A stretch of DNA of 6,197 bases from Eubacteriales Family XIII. Incertae Sedis bacterium (GCA_031278145.1 JAITLA010000266.1:1-6197); one strand, 5' to 3'. Positions 1 to 5,455 are shown, numbered from the stretch's first letter. A program made the numbers and translations. Notes: generated by a model not told the origin, from the sequence alone.

Positions 1-107
1 CGCCTCTCGGGGTCCGCCTCTATGATCTTCCTCGTCTTTTCAATCTGGATCGCGTCCGCCACGGACGAACCGCCGAACTTCGCGACCTTAAGTCCCGTTT
101 TTTTCAT
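1..107 (-). CDS. lysC: Aspartate kinase, N-terminal fragment (runs off the window)
   Basis: Aspartate kinase phosphorylates L-aspartate with ATP, the first step to lysine, threonine, methionine and diaminopimelate, in the cytoplasm. Reading leftward from the ATG at 107-105, the first 35 codons give MKKTGLKVAKFGGSSVADA followed by a helix rich in I, E, K and R. The K-F-G-G-S-S-V stretch near residues 10-16 is the family's nucleotide/aspartate-binding N-terminal signature, and V-A-D-A after it is typical. The rest of the kinase domain and the regulatory ACT domains lie outside the window. No strong Shine-Dalgarno precedes the ATG (AGAGCAAAG is the best match). A good promoter lies about 90 bases upstream. 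The family assignment is firm. The gene symbol is the generic one, because paralogues such as thrA-like or dapG-like kinases cannot be excluded from 35 residues. Confidence 0.88.
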   Translation of the reverse strand, partial: MKKTGLKVAKFGGSSVADAIQIEKTRKIIEADPER

Positions 108-193
108 CTTTGCTCTGCCATTACCATAAACTGTGGTTTCTACGATTGCCGCTTGTCGATCTCCCGTGCGTTTTCACGATGTCGCTCTGTGTT

Positions 194-222
194 ATTTTAT
201 CAAAAAATCCCGCCCCGGTCAA
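194..222 (-). promoter_or_regulatory. Sigma-A type promoter for the aspartate kinase gene
   Basis: On the minus strand a -35 box TTGACC (222-217) is followed by a 17-base spacer and a -10 box TAAAAT (199-194). TG sits one base before the -10 box, which makes it an extended -10. Five of six bases match consensus in each box. The start would fall near 187, giving a leader of about 80 bases before the ATG at 107. That is too short for a typical lysine riboswitch (L box), so none is called. Confidence 0.72.
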
Positions 223-300
223 CAAATACATTTTTCTCCTGTGCATTTGATTCATTGATTCATTCCGGGGATTGTTGCACCGACGACGGAGGTCCGAACA

Positions 301-393
301 GTGCGATTCGGTAAATTCTTATCCGGTTTTTGTGTTTTTTTGTCGGCTTTTGAAAATCGCTATGCAAATCCCCGCAAGGAGCATATACTATAG
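301..393 (+). CDS. Possible 30-residue leader ORF (doubtful)
   Basis: A GTG at 301 opens 30 codons ending at TAG (391-393). A GGAGG at 288-292 lies 8 bases upstream, which is good Shine-Dalgarno spacing. The predicted peptide begins MRFGKFLSGFCVFLSAFEN, with a hydrophobic N-terminal half and a charged C-terminal tail. No family is recognised and codon use is AT-rich, unlike the neighbouring genes. It could be a short leader or membrane peptide ahead of the corrinoid operon. It is more likely a chance ORF, and is listed only because of the ribosome binding site. Confidence 0.15.
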   Translation: MRFGKFLSGFCVFLSAFENRYANPRKEHIL

Positions 394-405
394 CGTATCT
401 CTTGC
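374..405 (+). promoter_or_regulatory. Weak promoter/operator candidate upstream of the DUF2284 gene
   Basis: TATACT at 384-389 matches five of six bases of a -10 box, but the bases 16-18 upstream make only a poor -35 box (ATGCAA at 362-367). The box lies inside an imperfect dyad: GCAAG at 374-378 mirrors CTTGC at 401-405, with GAG/CTC and ATAC/GTAT inside it. This layout would suit a regulated promoter with an operator over the -10 box. Both elements are weak and this is an inference. Confidence 0.25.
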
Positions 406-473
406 TTGCAATGGCCGGACAATCCGATTTTGTATTTCTCTGCCGGTTTTATATCGCCGGCGCGCGGCGGTAC

Positions 474-479
474 GGGAGG
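474..479 (+). promoter_or_regulatory. Ribosome binding site that decides the DUF2284 start
   Basis: GGGAGG lies 7 bases before the ATG at 487. The reading frame stays open upstream to a TTG at 406, but that codon has no ribosome binding site at usable distance and the extra 27 residues do not resemble the family. Confidence 0.7.
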
Positions 480-486
480 CTTTGCG

Positions 487-1020
487 ATGGTTGATGCGTT
501 GACGGATCGCTTGCGGCGATTGCCGGTGAACCAAGCGGATGCCATTGATGTGCGCATTCTCACCTACGAGCGGGAGGTGCGGGCCATGTGCGAAATGAAC
601 AGCTGCGGGCGCTACGGGCGCTCTTGGAACTGTCCGCCGCAGGTCGGAAGCATCGAGGACTTGGAGGCGAAATGCGGCGCTTACCAAAACGGCATTCTCA
701 TGAACACCGTGACCGCGCTCGAGGATTCCTTCGACTTCGAAGGCATGATGGCGGCGGGCGCGGCGCTCAACAGGATCCTTGCGGAGGCGGATGGCATAGC
801 GGCGCGCGAATTTCGCTTGGACGATTACCTGTTGCTGGGCGCGGGTTCGTGCAACGCGTGCAAAACCTGCGCCTATCCCGAGCCCTGCCGTCATCCGAAC
901 AAGGTCTATATTCCCATCGAGGCCTGCGGCGTCAACGTCGTGCGTTTGGCCAAGAACACAGGATTCCGATACAACAACGGTCCCGACACGGTTACTTTTT
1001 TCGGTCTTTTGCTTTTTTGA
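487..1020 (+). CDS. DUF2284 family cysteine-rich predicted metal-binding protein
   Basis: The product is 177 residues, starting at the ATG with GGGAGG 7 bases upstream. It fits the DUF2284 family of predicted metal-binding proteins, which has no established biochemical role. Nine cysteines fall mainly in two groups: C35-x4-C40-x8-C49 followed by PP (the C-G-R-Y...C-P-P pattern), and C122-x2-C125-x2-C128-x5-C134 in the motif GSCNACKTCAYPEPCRHP. C63 and C147 stand alone. The second group is ferredoxin-like and could hold a [4Fe-4S] cluster. There is no signal peptide or membrane segment, so it should be cytoplasmic. Its stop is 91 bases before the URO-D methyltransferase gene on the same strand, and a hairpin lies between them. 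The context suggests a redox or assembly helper for the corrinoid protein, which is inference. The hydrophobic C-terminus (TFFGLLLF) looks normal. Confidence 0.85.
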   Translation: MVDALTDRLRRLPVNQADAIDVRILTYEREVRAMCEMNSCGRYGRSWNCPPQVGSIEDLEAKCGAYQNGILMNTVTALEDSFDFEGMMAAGAALNRILAEADGIAAREFRLDDYLLLGAGSCNACKTCAYPEPCRHPNKVYIPIEACGVNVVRLAKNTGFRYNNGPDTVTFFGLLLF

Positions 1021-1027
1021 TTCGTTT

Positions 1028-1065
1028 GCGCCTCGAAAGGCCTTTGGTCGGGGCTTTTCGAGCGC
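1028..1065 (+). other. Long intercistronic hairpin
   Basis: CTCGAAAGGCC (1032-1042) pairs with GGCTTTTCGAG (1052-1062) over 11 positions with one G-U pair and a 9-base loop. GCG (1028-1030) and CGC (1063-1065) extend it past one bulged C. No U-run follows, so it is not a standard intrinsic terminator. It may act as a processing, stability or partial-attenuation element between the first and second genes of the operon. Confidence 0.5.
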
Positions 1066-1111
1066 ACGCTTCGAAATCGGAGGGGATCGAACGACGCGAA
1101 AGGAGGAGTTC

Positions 1112-2110
1112 ATGTTATCGCCGAAGGACAATTTTTTGGAAACGATCAAGCTTGACGGCAAGCCGGATCGATTGGTCAATCAGTACGAGCCCGTCGCCAT
1201 GATCCTGCCCGATCCGATCTCCGCATACGAGAGAAGCGGCATCGCGCGGGGGAAAACCTTCGTCGATCCTTGGGGCGTCACGCTGATCTGGCCGGAGGAC
1301 CAACCGGCCGCGGCCCCCTTCCACACGGAGGAGAACCGCGTGATCAAGGACATCCTGAATTGGCGGGAGGAACTGCGCTTCCCCGATTCGGCGGAAAAAT
1401 GCGCGGGCTGGGAGGAATGCGCGGAGCGCGCGGCCGGGATCGACAGGAGCCGTTATCTGGCGACCGTGCTGATGAGCGGGGGAATCTTTGAGCGCCTGCA
1501 CTTCCTGATGGGCTTCGAGGACGCGCTGACCAATATGCTCCTTGAGCCGGAGGCCTACGCGGAGCTCTGCGACGCAATTCTGGAGAGCCGCTTGCGCAAC
1601 GCGAAGGCGCTGATCGACCACCTGAGGCCGGACGCCATCCTTTCGCACGACGACTGGGGCATGAAGACCAGCCTCTTCATGAATCCGGACGCGTGGCGGG
1701 AATTCTTCAAGCCGCGCTACAAGAAGCTGTACGACTACATGCACAGCCGCGGCGTGCTGGTCATCCACCACGCGGATTCATTTTTGGAACCCATCGTTTT
1801 GGATATGGCCGACATCGGCATCGACGTATGGCAGGGCGCGTTGCCGCAAAACGATATCCTGCGGCTGCAGAAGGAGCTTGCGGGGCGCATGACGATGATG
1901 GGCGGCATCGACACCGCCGGCCTGGACAGGCCGGATTCCACGGAGGCCGAGATCCGGGCGGAAACGCGGCGCGCCTGCGAGGTCTACGGACCCGGCGGCC
2001 ACTTCGTCCCGTGTGGCACCTATGGTGTGCCCGGCGATACCATTTATCCCCATGTTGACGCAATCGTGTCGGACGAGATTGAACGCTATAACGACGAGAT
2101 CCACCGTTGA
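1112..2110 (+). CDS. URO-D family corrinoid methyltransferase (MtaA/CmuA-like)
   Basis: The 332-residue product starts at an ATG preceded by AAAGGAGG (1099-1106). It belongs to the uroporphyrinogen decarboxylase superfamily, in the branch of cobalamin-dependent methyltransferases rather than haem-pathway HemE. Family landmarks are LMGFEDALTNMLLEPEAY near 132-149, the DDWG segment at 180-183 followed by a MNPDAWREFFKPRYKKL helix, MMGGIDT at 262-268, and a glycine-rich C-terminal strand near 294-308. MtaA-type enzymes bind zinc through an H-x-C...C motif. Here the matching places read H219-H220-A221-D222 and, near the end, P300-C301-G-T-Y304, so the classic cysteine ligands are absent or shifted. 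The corrinoid protein gene follows 29 bases later, which supports methyl transfer to or from a corrinoid. The substrate is unknown: it may act as MT2 or as a demethylating MT1. It is cytoplasmic, with no signal peptide. Confidence 0.85.
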   Translation: MLSPKDNFLETIKLDGKPDRLVNQYEPVAMILPDPISAYERSGIARGKTFVDPWGVTLIWPEDQPAAAPFHTEENRVIKDILNWREELRFPDSAEKCAGWEECAERAAGIDRSRYLATVLMSGGIFERLHFLMGFEDALTNMLLEPEAYAELCDAILESRLRNAKALIDHLRPDAILSHDDWGMKTSLFMNPDAWREFFKPRYKKLYDYMHSRGVLVIHHADSFLEPIVLDMADIGIDVWQGALPQNDILRLQKELAGRMTMMGGIDTAGLDRPDSTEAEIRAETRRACEVYGPGGHFVPCGTYGVPGDTIYPHVDAIVSDEIERYNDEIHR

Positions 2111-2124
2111 TGGTTGAAACGCAA

Positions 2125-2132
2125 AAAGGAGG
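2125..2132 (+). promoter_or_regulatory. Strong ribosome binding site of the corrinoid protein gene
   Basis: AAAGGAGG ends 7 bases before the ATG at 2140, a near-perfect Shine-Dalgarno. It suggests high expression of the corrinoid carrier relative to its partners. Confidence 0.8.
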
Positions 2133-2139
2133 TTAAGTC

Positions 2140-2778
2140 ATGGCGATCTTGGAAGAAATTTCGGAAATGGTGCAAAAGGGTAAGGCCAAGGATGTGGTGG
2201 CCCTGGTGAACAAAGCCTTGGACGAAGGCATTCGCGCACAGGACATTCTGGATCTGGGACTTTTGAAAGGCATGGGGGAATTGGGCGTCCGCTTCAAGAA
2301 CAATGAGGTGTTCGTGCCCGAGGTGCTCATTGCGGCGCGCGCGCTCAACCAAGGAAGCGCCGTTCTGAAATCGAAGCTGACGGAGGAAGGCGCGAAGGCC
2401 GTTGGTACGGTCGTGCTCGCCACGGTCGCGGGCGATCTGCACGACATCGGAAAAAATCTGGTGCGCATGATGATGGAGGGCGTCGGCCTCACGGTCGTCG
2501 ATCTCGGCGTGGATGTGCCGGACGACAAGATCGTGGAAGCGGTCAAGGAGCACAGCCCCGACATCGTGGCGCTCTCCGCCCTTCTGACGACCACCATGGA
2601 TCAGCAGGGCTCCGTCATCAAGGCCTTGCAGACGGCCGGGCTCAGGGACAAGGTGAAGGTCATGATCGGCGGCGCGCCCATCACGCAGAGCTTCTGCGAT
2701 ACGATAGGCGCCGACGCCTACACGCCGGACGCCTCGACGGCCGCAGAGATGGCGAAGAGCTTGGCGCTGGCCAACTGA
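2140..2778 (+). CDS. Corrinoid protein, MtaC/MttC type (B12-binding methyl carrier)
   Basis: This 212-residue protein carries a methyl group on the cobalt of a bound corrinoid and shuttles it between methyltransferases in the cytoplasm. An N-terminal four-helix cap (about residues 1-85) contains GLLKGMGELGVRF and VFVPEVLIAARAL, typical of the B12-binding cap. A Rossmann-like B12 domain follows (about 88-210). The base-off/His-on motif D-x-H-x-x-G reads D99-L-H101-D-I-G104, so H101 should be the lower cobalt ligand. SALLTTTM at 146-153, GGAP at 177-180 and GADAYTPDA at 190-198 are the usual nucleotide-loop segments. The length is standard for the family and nothing is missing. It is the third gene of the operon, 29 bases after the URO-D gene. 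The substrate class (methanol, methylamines, aryl methyl ethers, other) cannot be told from this protein alone. Confidence 0.93.
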   Translation: MAILEEISEMVQKGKAKDVVALVNKALDEGIRAQDILDLGLLKGMGELGVRFKNNEVFVPEVLIAARALNQGSAVLKSKLTEEGAKAVGTVVLATVAGDLHDIGKNLVRMMMEGVGLTVVDLGVDVPDDKIVEAVKEHSPDIVALSALLTTTMDQQGSVIKALQTAGLRDKVKVMIGGAPITQSFCDTIGADAYTPDASTAAEMAKSLALAN

Positions 2779-2803
2779 GCGCGCGGGCTTTCCAAAGGCC
2801 GCC
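2779..2803. other. 25-base convergent junction without a clear terminator
   Basis: Only 25 bases separate the stop codons of the corrinoid protein and hypE genes. GGGCTTT and AAAGGCC around a CC form a short imperfect dyad with a mismatch and no U-run, so no standard terminator is seen on either strand. The two transcripts may overlap. Confidence 0.4.
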
Positions 2804-3829
2804 TCAGCATATGCGCGGCAGGCCCTCGCCGAAGAGGACGTCCACGCGCCGTGTGCCGCCGAGGCGCGTTCGCATGAAAACGCCCCGCCCCGAAGCGACG
2901 CCGCCGACGACGGCGGCCTGCGCGCCGCCCGGCGCGGCGCGCATCGCCGCCAGGGCCGCGTCCGCGTCCCCGCCGTCGACCACGGCGATCATCTTGCCCT
3001 CGTTGCCCATGTACAGCGGGTCCAGGCCCAGCAGGCCGCAGAAGCCCCGCACGGCTTCATCGACGGGGATGTCCTCCTCCCGCAGCGTGACGGAACAGCC
3101 CGCGCTCGCGGCGATCTCGTTCAGCACGGTGCCGAGCCCGCCGCGCGTCACGTCGCGCATGGCTCTCACGCGCGCACCCGACGCGTGCAGGGCCTCCGTG
3201 AGATCCCGCAGGCAGGCGCAGTCGCTCTCGATGTCGTTTTCGATGCCCATGCGCGCGCTGAGTATGCAGGCGTGGTGGTTGCCCAGGCTGCCGGACAGGA
3301 GGACCGCGTCGCCCGGGCGGCAGGCGTCGGCGCCGATCACGCGCCCCGCGGGAACGACGCCGACGCCCGTCGTATTGATGTAGAGGCCGCCGCCCCGCCC
3401 CGCCACCTTCGTATCCCCCGCGACGATCCGGACGCCCGCGCCCATCGCGGCTTCGGCCATGGAAGCCGCAACGGCGTCGAGCAGATCGATGTCGAGGCCC
3501 TCTTCCAGAATGAAGCCGCAGCTCAGGTACAGGGGCGCGGCGCCCACCATGAGCAGATCGTTCACCGTTCCGCAGACGCTGAGCTTGCCGATGTCGCCCC
3601 CTTTGAAGAAGAGCGGCGTCACGACAAAGCCGTCGGTGCTGACGGCAAGACGGTCTTGCCGCGCGTCCGGCGCGCCTGCGGCGCCGGGCGGGAGTGCCGC
3701 GGGCAGCGGCAAAACCGCCGCGTCTTCCAATCTGTCGAGGACGGGGTCGGAAAATCTCTTTCCGAATACGTCCCGCATCAGCAGGGCGGAATCCCTGCCG
3801 CCGCTCCCGTGGGCCGCCGTAATCTTCAT
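2804..3829 (-). CDS. hypE: HypE, carbamoyl dehydratase of [NiFe]-hydrogenase maturation
   Basis: HypE accepts a carbamoyl group from HypF on its C-terminal cysteine and dehydrates it with ATP to a thiocyanate, the cyanide source for the hydrogenase iron. The 341-residue product ends in LPRIC, with C341 as that cysteine. PurM-like motifs follow in order: AAHGSGGRDS (5-14), STDGFVVTPLFFKGGDIG (64-81), GTVNDLLMVGAAPLYLS (87-103), VAGDTKV (136-142), MRDVTRGGLGTVLNEIA (224-240) and LDPLYMGNEGKM (269-280). The start at 3829 is chosen because its ATG overlaps the hypD stop as ATGA, has GGAG 9 bases upstream, and gives the family N-terminus MKITAAHGSGG. The frame is open further upstream (an ATG at 3850), but that would overlap hypD more deeply. 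One variation from the pattern I expect is GNHHA at 183-187. It is the last gene of hypCDE. Confidence 0.95.
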   Translation of the reverse strand: MKITAAHGSGGRDSALLMRDVFGKRFSDPVLDRLEDAAVLPLPAALPPGAAGAPDARQDRLAVSTDGFVVTPLFFKGGDIGKLSVCGTVNDLLMVGAAPLYLSCGFILEEGLDIDLLDAVAASMAEAAMGAGVRIVAGDTKVAGRGGGLYINTTGVGVVPAGRVIGADACRPGDAVLLSGSLGNHHACILSARMGIENDIESDCACLRDLTEALHASGARVRAMRDVTRGGLGTVLNEIAASAGCSVTLREEDIPVDEAVRGFCGLLGLDPLYMGNEGKMIAVVDGGDADAALAAMRAAPGGAQAAVVGGVASGRGVFMRTRLGGTRRVDVLFGEGLPRIC

Positions 3830-4878
3830 GCCGACACGCTCCGATGCCATATCCCGCAGGCGCCCTCCGCCGATACCATGCAGGGTCCGAGGGGGCTTTC
3901 CGGCCGGCAGGCGTCGCCGAAGGCCGGGCACTCGCTCGGATCGATCCGCCCGGTGATCACGTCGCCGCAGCGACAGATTTCGGGGAGGGCGTCTTCGCCG
4001 CCAAGCTCCGGACCGCCGCCGTCAAAGCGCGCGTATTCCCGCCGCAGGCGGAAGCCCGAGCCGGGTATGGCGCCGAGCCCCCGCCAGAACACCGTGCAGG
4101 GTTCAAAGTATTTCGCGATCAGGGCACGCGCCTTACCGTTCCCCTCTTCGCTGACCGCAGAGGGATAGAGGTTCCGGACGATGCCCCGCGTTTCCGAAAG
4201 GGCGCGCACGATTGCGCAGATCGCCGCCACGATATGCGCACCCTCAAAGCCCGCTATCACGAAGGGCTTGTCGCAGCGCGCCGCAAGGCGTGCGTAGGCG
4301 CGTGCGCCCGTGATCACGCTGACATGCCCCGGACAGATGAAGCCGTCCGCGTCGCCGCGCTCCGAAACCCACGCCAAGGCCGGAAGCACCGATTTCAGCG
4401 CCGTCACGAGCCGGAGGTTCTCGATGCCCTGCGATACGGCCTCTTCCAGAACGAGGGCGTAGGCGGGGATTGTCGTTTCGAAGCCCACGGCCGCCAGCAC
4501 GCAGATCGTGTCCGGGTCCCGCTTCGCGCGGGCCAGCGCCTCAAAGGGCGCGTACATCATCTCGACGCGCCCACCCGCGCCGCGCGCGTCCGACAGGCTG
4601 CCCCGCGTGCCCGGAACCTTCAGCATATCGCCGAAGCTCATCACGACACGGCCGTCGGTCCCCGCAAGCGCGACGCAGCGGTCGATGTAGGCCGCAGGCG
4701 TAACGCAGACGGGACAGCCCGGCCCCGAAACCAGCCGGATGTTCGGCGACAGCAGGCTCCGCACGCCGGTATTGAAGATCGCGGCGGTATGCGTGCCGCA
4801 GACCTCCATGATCGAGATCCGCGGCCCGTCGTAGTCCTTCAAAAACGCCGCCGCGCGCGCGATGTCCACCCGTTTCAC
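3826..4878 (-). CDS. hypD: HypD, Fe-S scaffold for Fe(CN)2CO assembly
   Basis: HypD works with HypC as the scaffold on which the Fe(CN)2CO unit of [NiFe]-hydrogenase is built. It carries a [4Fe-4S] cluster. The 350-residue product has all the hallmarks: MEVCGTHT (24-31, with C27), SGPGCPVCVTP (51-61, with C55 and C58), SFGDMLKVPG (81-90), VGFETTIPAYA (131-141), FICPGHVSVITG (180-191) and VIAGFEG (207-213). The cysteine-rich C-terminus has C302, C304, C317, C324, C333 and C341 around ICRCGDVITG and GPCMVSAEGAC. The start is a GTG at 4878-4876 that overlaps the hypC stop as GTGA. An ATGA overlap with hypE at the other end marks tight translational coupling. No substituted key residue was seen. 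Confidence 0.96.
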   Translation of the reverse strand: MKRVDIARAAAFLKDYDGPRISIMEVCGTHTAAIFNTGVRSLLSPNIRLVSGPGCPVCVTPAAYIDRCVALAGTDGRVVMSFGDMLKVPGTRGSLSDARGAGGRVEMMYAPFEALARAKRDPDTICVLAAVGFETTIPAYALVLEEAVSQGIENLRLVTALKSVLPALAWVSERGDADGFICPGHVSVITGARAYARLAARCDKPFVIAGFEGAHIVAAICAIVRALSETRGIVRNLYPSAVSEEGNGKARALIAKYFEPCTVFWRGLGAIPGSGFRLRREYARFDGGGPELGGEDALPEICRCGDVITGRIDPSECPAFGDACRPESPLGPCMVSAEGACGIWHRSVSA

Positions 4879-5126
4879 GCCCGCTCGATCTTGGCGCCGC
4901 CGCCGGAGGGCCGGCGCACCTGTTCGATCTCGGAAAAGACGGACAGTATCTCCGCCGCGTCCTCCCGCGTCAGCACCTCGAGGGCGCAGCCCGCGTGCAC
5001 CAGCACATAATCGCCGGGCGCGGCCGTCACCGCCCCCGTGTGCACATCCACAATATTGCCGCTGAAATCAACCTTGGCGCGGTTTTCGTGTATCGAAAGC
5101 ACTCTGCCCGGCAGAGCAACGCACAT
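4875..5126 (-). CDS. hypC: HypC, hydrogenase maturation chaperone
   Basis: HypC is a small OB-fold chaperone that binds HypD and carries the Fe(CN)2CO unit to the hydrogenase large-subunit precursor. From the ATG at 5126 the product is 83 residues, starting MCVALPGRVLSI. Cys2, exposed after Met removal, is the essential residue. GDYVLVHAG at 38-46, with the conserved H44, and the following LTREDAAEIL are typical. The upstream ribosome binding site is a GGGGGG at 5140-5135, 8 bases before the ATG. The frame also stays open upstream to an ATG at 5198 with a better site (GGAGG at 5208-5204). That start would bury Cys2 behind a 24-residue extension, so 5126 is preferred on family knowledge. Its stop overlaps the hypD GTG start. 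Confidence 0.94.
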   Translation of the reverse strand: MCVALPGRVLSIHENRAKVDFSGNIVDVHTGAVTAAPGDYVLVHAGCALEVLTREDAAEILSVFSEIEQVRRPSGGGAKIERA

Positions 5127-5216
5127 ATCTTCTTCCCCCCTGTGATCCGTCATCGCGAACGCGAAGGCAGGCCCGTCCCCCGACCCGGCGCTCGCCATCG
5201 TCGCCTCCGTTAAGGA

Positions 5217-5232
5217 TTCGTTACGGAATAAA
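5217..5232 (+). repeat. Left terminal inverted repeat
   Basis: TTCGTTACGGAATAAA is a perfect 16-base match to the reverse complement of 5440-5455. The match stops at both ends of this stretch. Confidence 0.8.
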
Positions 5233-5245
5233 CCGGACATTTGGC

Positions 5246-5260
5246 TTGCCTTTTTTCCGC
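5246..5260 (+). repeat. 15-base direct repeat, copy 1
   Basis: TTGCCTTTTTTCCGC recurs exactly at 5333-5347, 87 bases further on, inside the same element. The first copy leads straight into the GCGGCT/AGCCGC hairpin and the second does not. Confidence 0.7.
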
Positions 5261-5282
5261 GGCTTCAGCCGCAATGGAAAAA
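5252..5282 (+). other. Hairpin inside the inverted-repeat element
   Basis: GCGGCT (5259-5264) and AGCCGC (5267-5272) pair around a TC. TTTTTCC (5252-5258) and GGAAAAA (5276-5282) extend the stem past a bulged AAT. The structure may help form DNA or RNA secondary structure in the element. It is not a terminator with a clear U-tail. Confidence 0.5.
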
Positions 5283-5332
5283 CGGACAGCGAAGCGAGTG
5301 AAACGAGCGGAGGAACGAGGCGAAGCCGAGTG

Positions 5333-5347
5333 TTGCCTTTTTTCCGC
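5333..5347 (+). repeat. 15-base direct repeat, copy 2
   Basis: This is an exact second copy of TTGCCTTTTTTCCGC. Together the copies bracket the purine-rich tract of the element. Confidence 0.7.
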
Positions 5348-5439
5348 CGAACTGTGTTGCAAAGCCTCGCCGAACCTTAGGGTTTGTCTGCGTTTTGCGC
5401 CTTGCTCGACGAAAAAAATTCTGCGCCGAATTTGTCAAC

Positions 5440-5455
5440 TTTATTCCGTAACGAA
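5440..5455 (-). repeat. Right terminal inverted repeat
   Basis: TTTATTCCGTAACGAA on the plus strand is the exact reverse complement of 5217-5232. The PIN-domain remnant begins at its outer edge. Confidence 0.8.

Larger units (their letters stand above)
108..486. other. Divergent intergenic region between the aspartate kinase gene and the corrinoid operon
   Basis: This 379-base stretch is more AT-rich than its flanks and holds no convincing long gene. It contains the minus-strand promoter at 194-222, a short tandem repeat of TTGATTCA at about 247-264, a doubtful small ORF at 301-393, a weak plus-strand -10 box with an imperfect dyad at 374-405, and the ribosome binding site of the next gene at 474-479. 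I see no RNA gene or recognised riboswitch fold in it. Confidence 0.6.
5217..5455. mobile_element. 239-base element with 16-base terminal inverted repeats (MITE-like)
   Basis: TTCGTTACGGAATAAA at 5217-5232 is repeated exactly in inverse orientation at 5440-5455. Between them lie a hairpin at 5252-5282 (GCGGCT/AGCCGC inside TTTTTCC/GGAAAAA), a purine-rich tract of CGAAGCGAG-like units at about 5287-5330, and a 15-base direct repeat TTGCCTTTTTTCCGC. No transposase is encoded. The chance minus-strand translation contains phrases such as KRQHSASPRSSARFTRFAV, which I associate from memory with short hypothetical ORFs that recur in Clostridia genomes. That suggests a dispersed repeat, but I could not check it. 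The right edge abuts a PIN gene that lacks its 5' half. No target-site duplication is evident next to the repeats, so the true ends are uncertain. Confidence 0.55.

Noticed and set aside
108..187. Lysine riboswitch in the aspartate kinase leader
   Set aside because: The leader implied by the promoter is only about 80 bases, too short for an L box, and no matching fold is visible.
406..486. Upstream extension of the DUF2284 gene to a TTG at 406
   Set aside because: It has no ribosome binding site at suitable distance and the added residues do not resemble the family. The ATG at 487 has GGGAGG at 7 bases.
388..1179. Long open frame on the minus strand across the DUF2284 gene
   Set aside because: It is antisense to a recognisable gene, rich in Arg and Ala from GC-rich shadow reading, and shows no family motif.
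1112..2110. Haem-pathway uroporphyrinogen decarboxylase (HemE)
   Set aside because: The MMGGIDT segment, DDWG block and adjacency to a corrinoid protein place it with the corrinoid methyltransferase branch. I do not see the HemE N-terminal Arg-rich signature.
2779..2803. Intrinsic terminator between the corrinoid protein gene and hypE
   Set aside because: The dyad has a two-base loop, a mismatch and no U-run.
3830..3931. Longer HypE start at 3931 or 3850
   Set aside because: Both would lie deeper inside hypD. The ATG at 3829 gives the classic ATGA overlap and the family N-terminus.
3844..5010. Plus-strand open frame of 388 codons opposite hypD/hypC
   Set aside because: It is antisense to two clear hyp genes and has low-complexity Arg/Ala/Pro composition with no domain.
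5287..5330. CRISPR-like array of short CGAAGCGAG units
   Set aside because: The units are irregular, very short and without spacers of constant length. They are better seen as internal structure of the repeat element.
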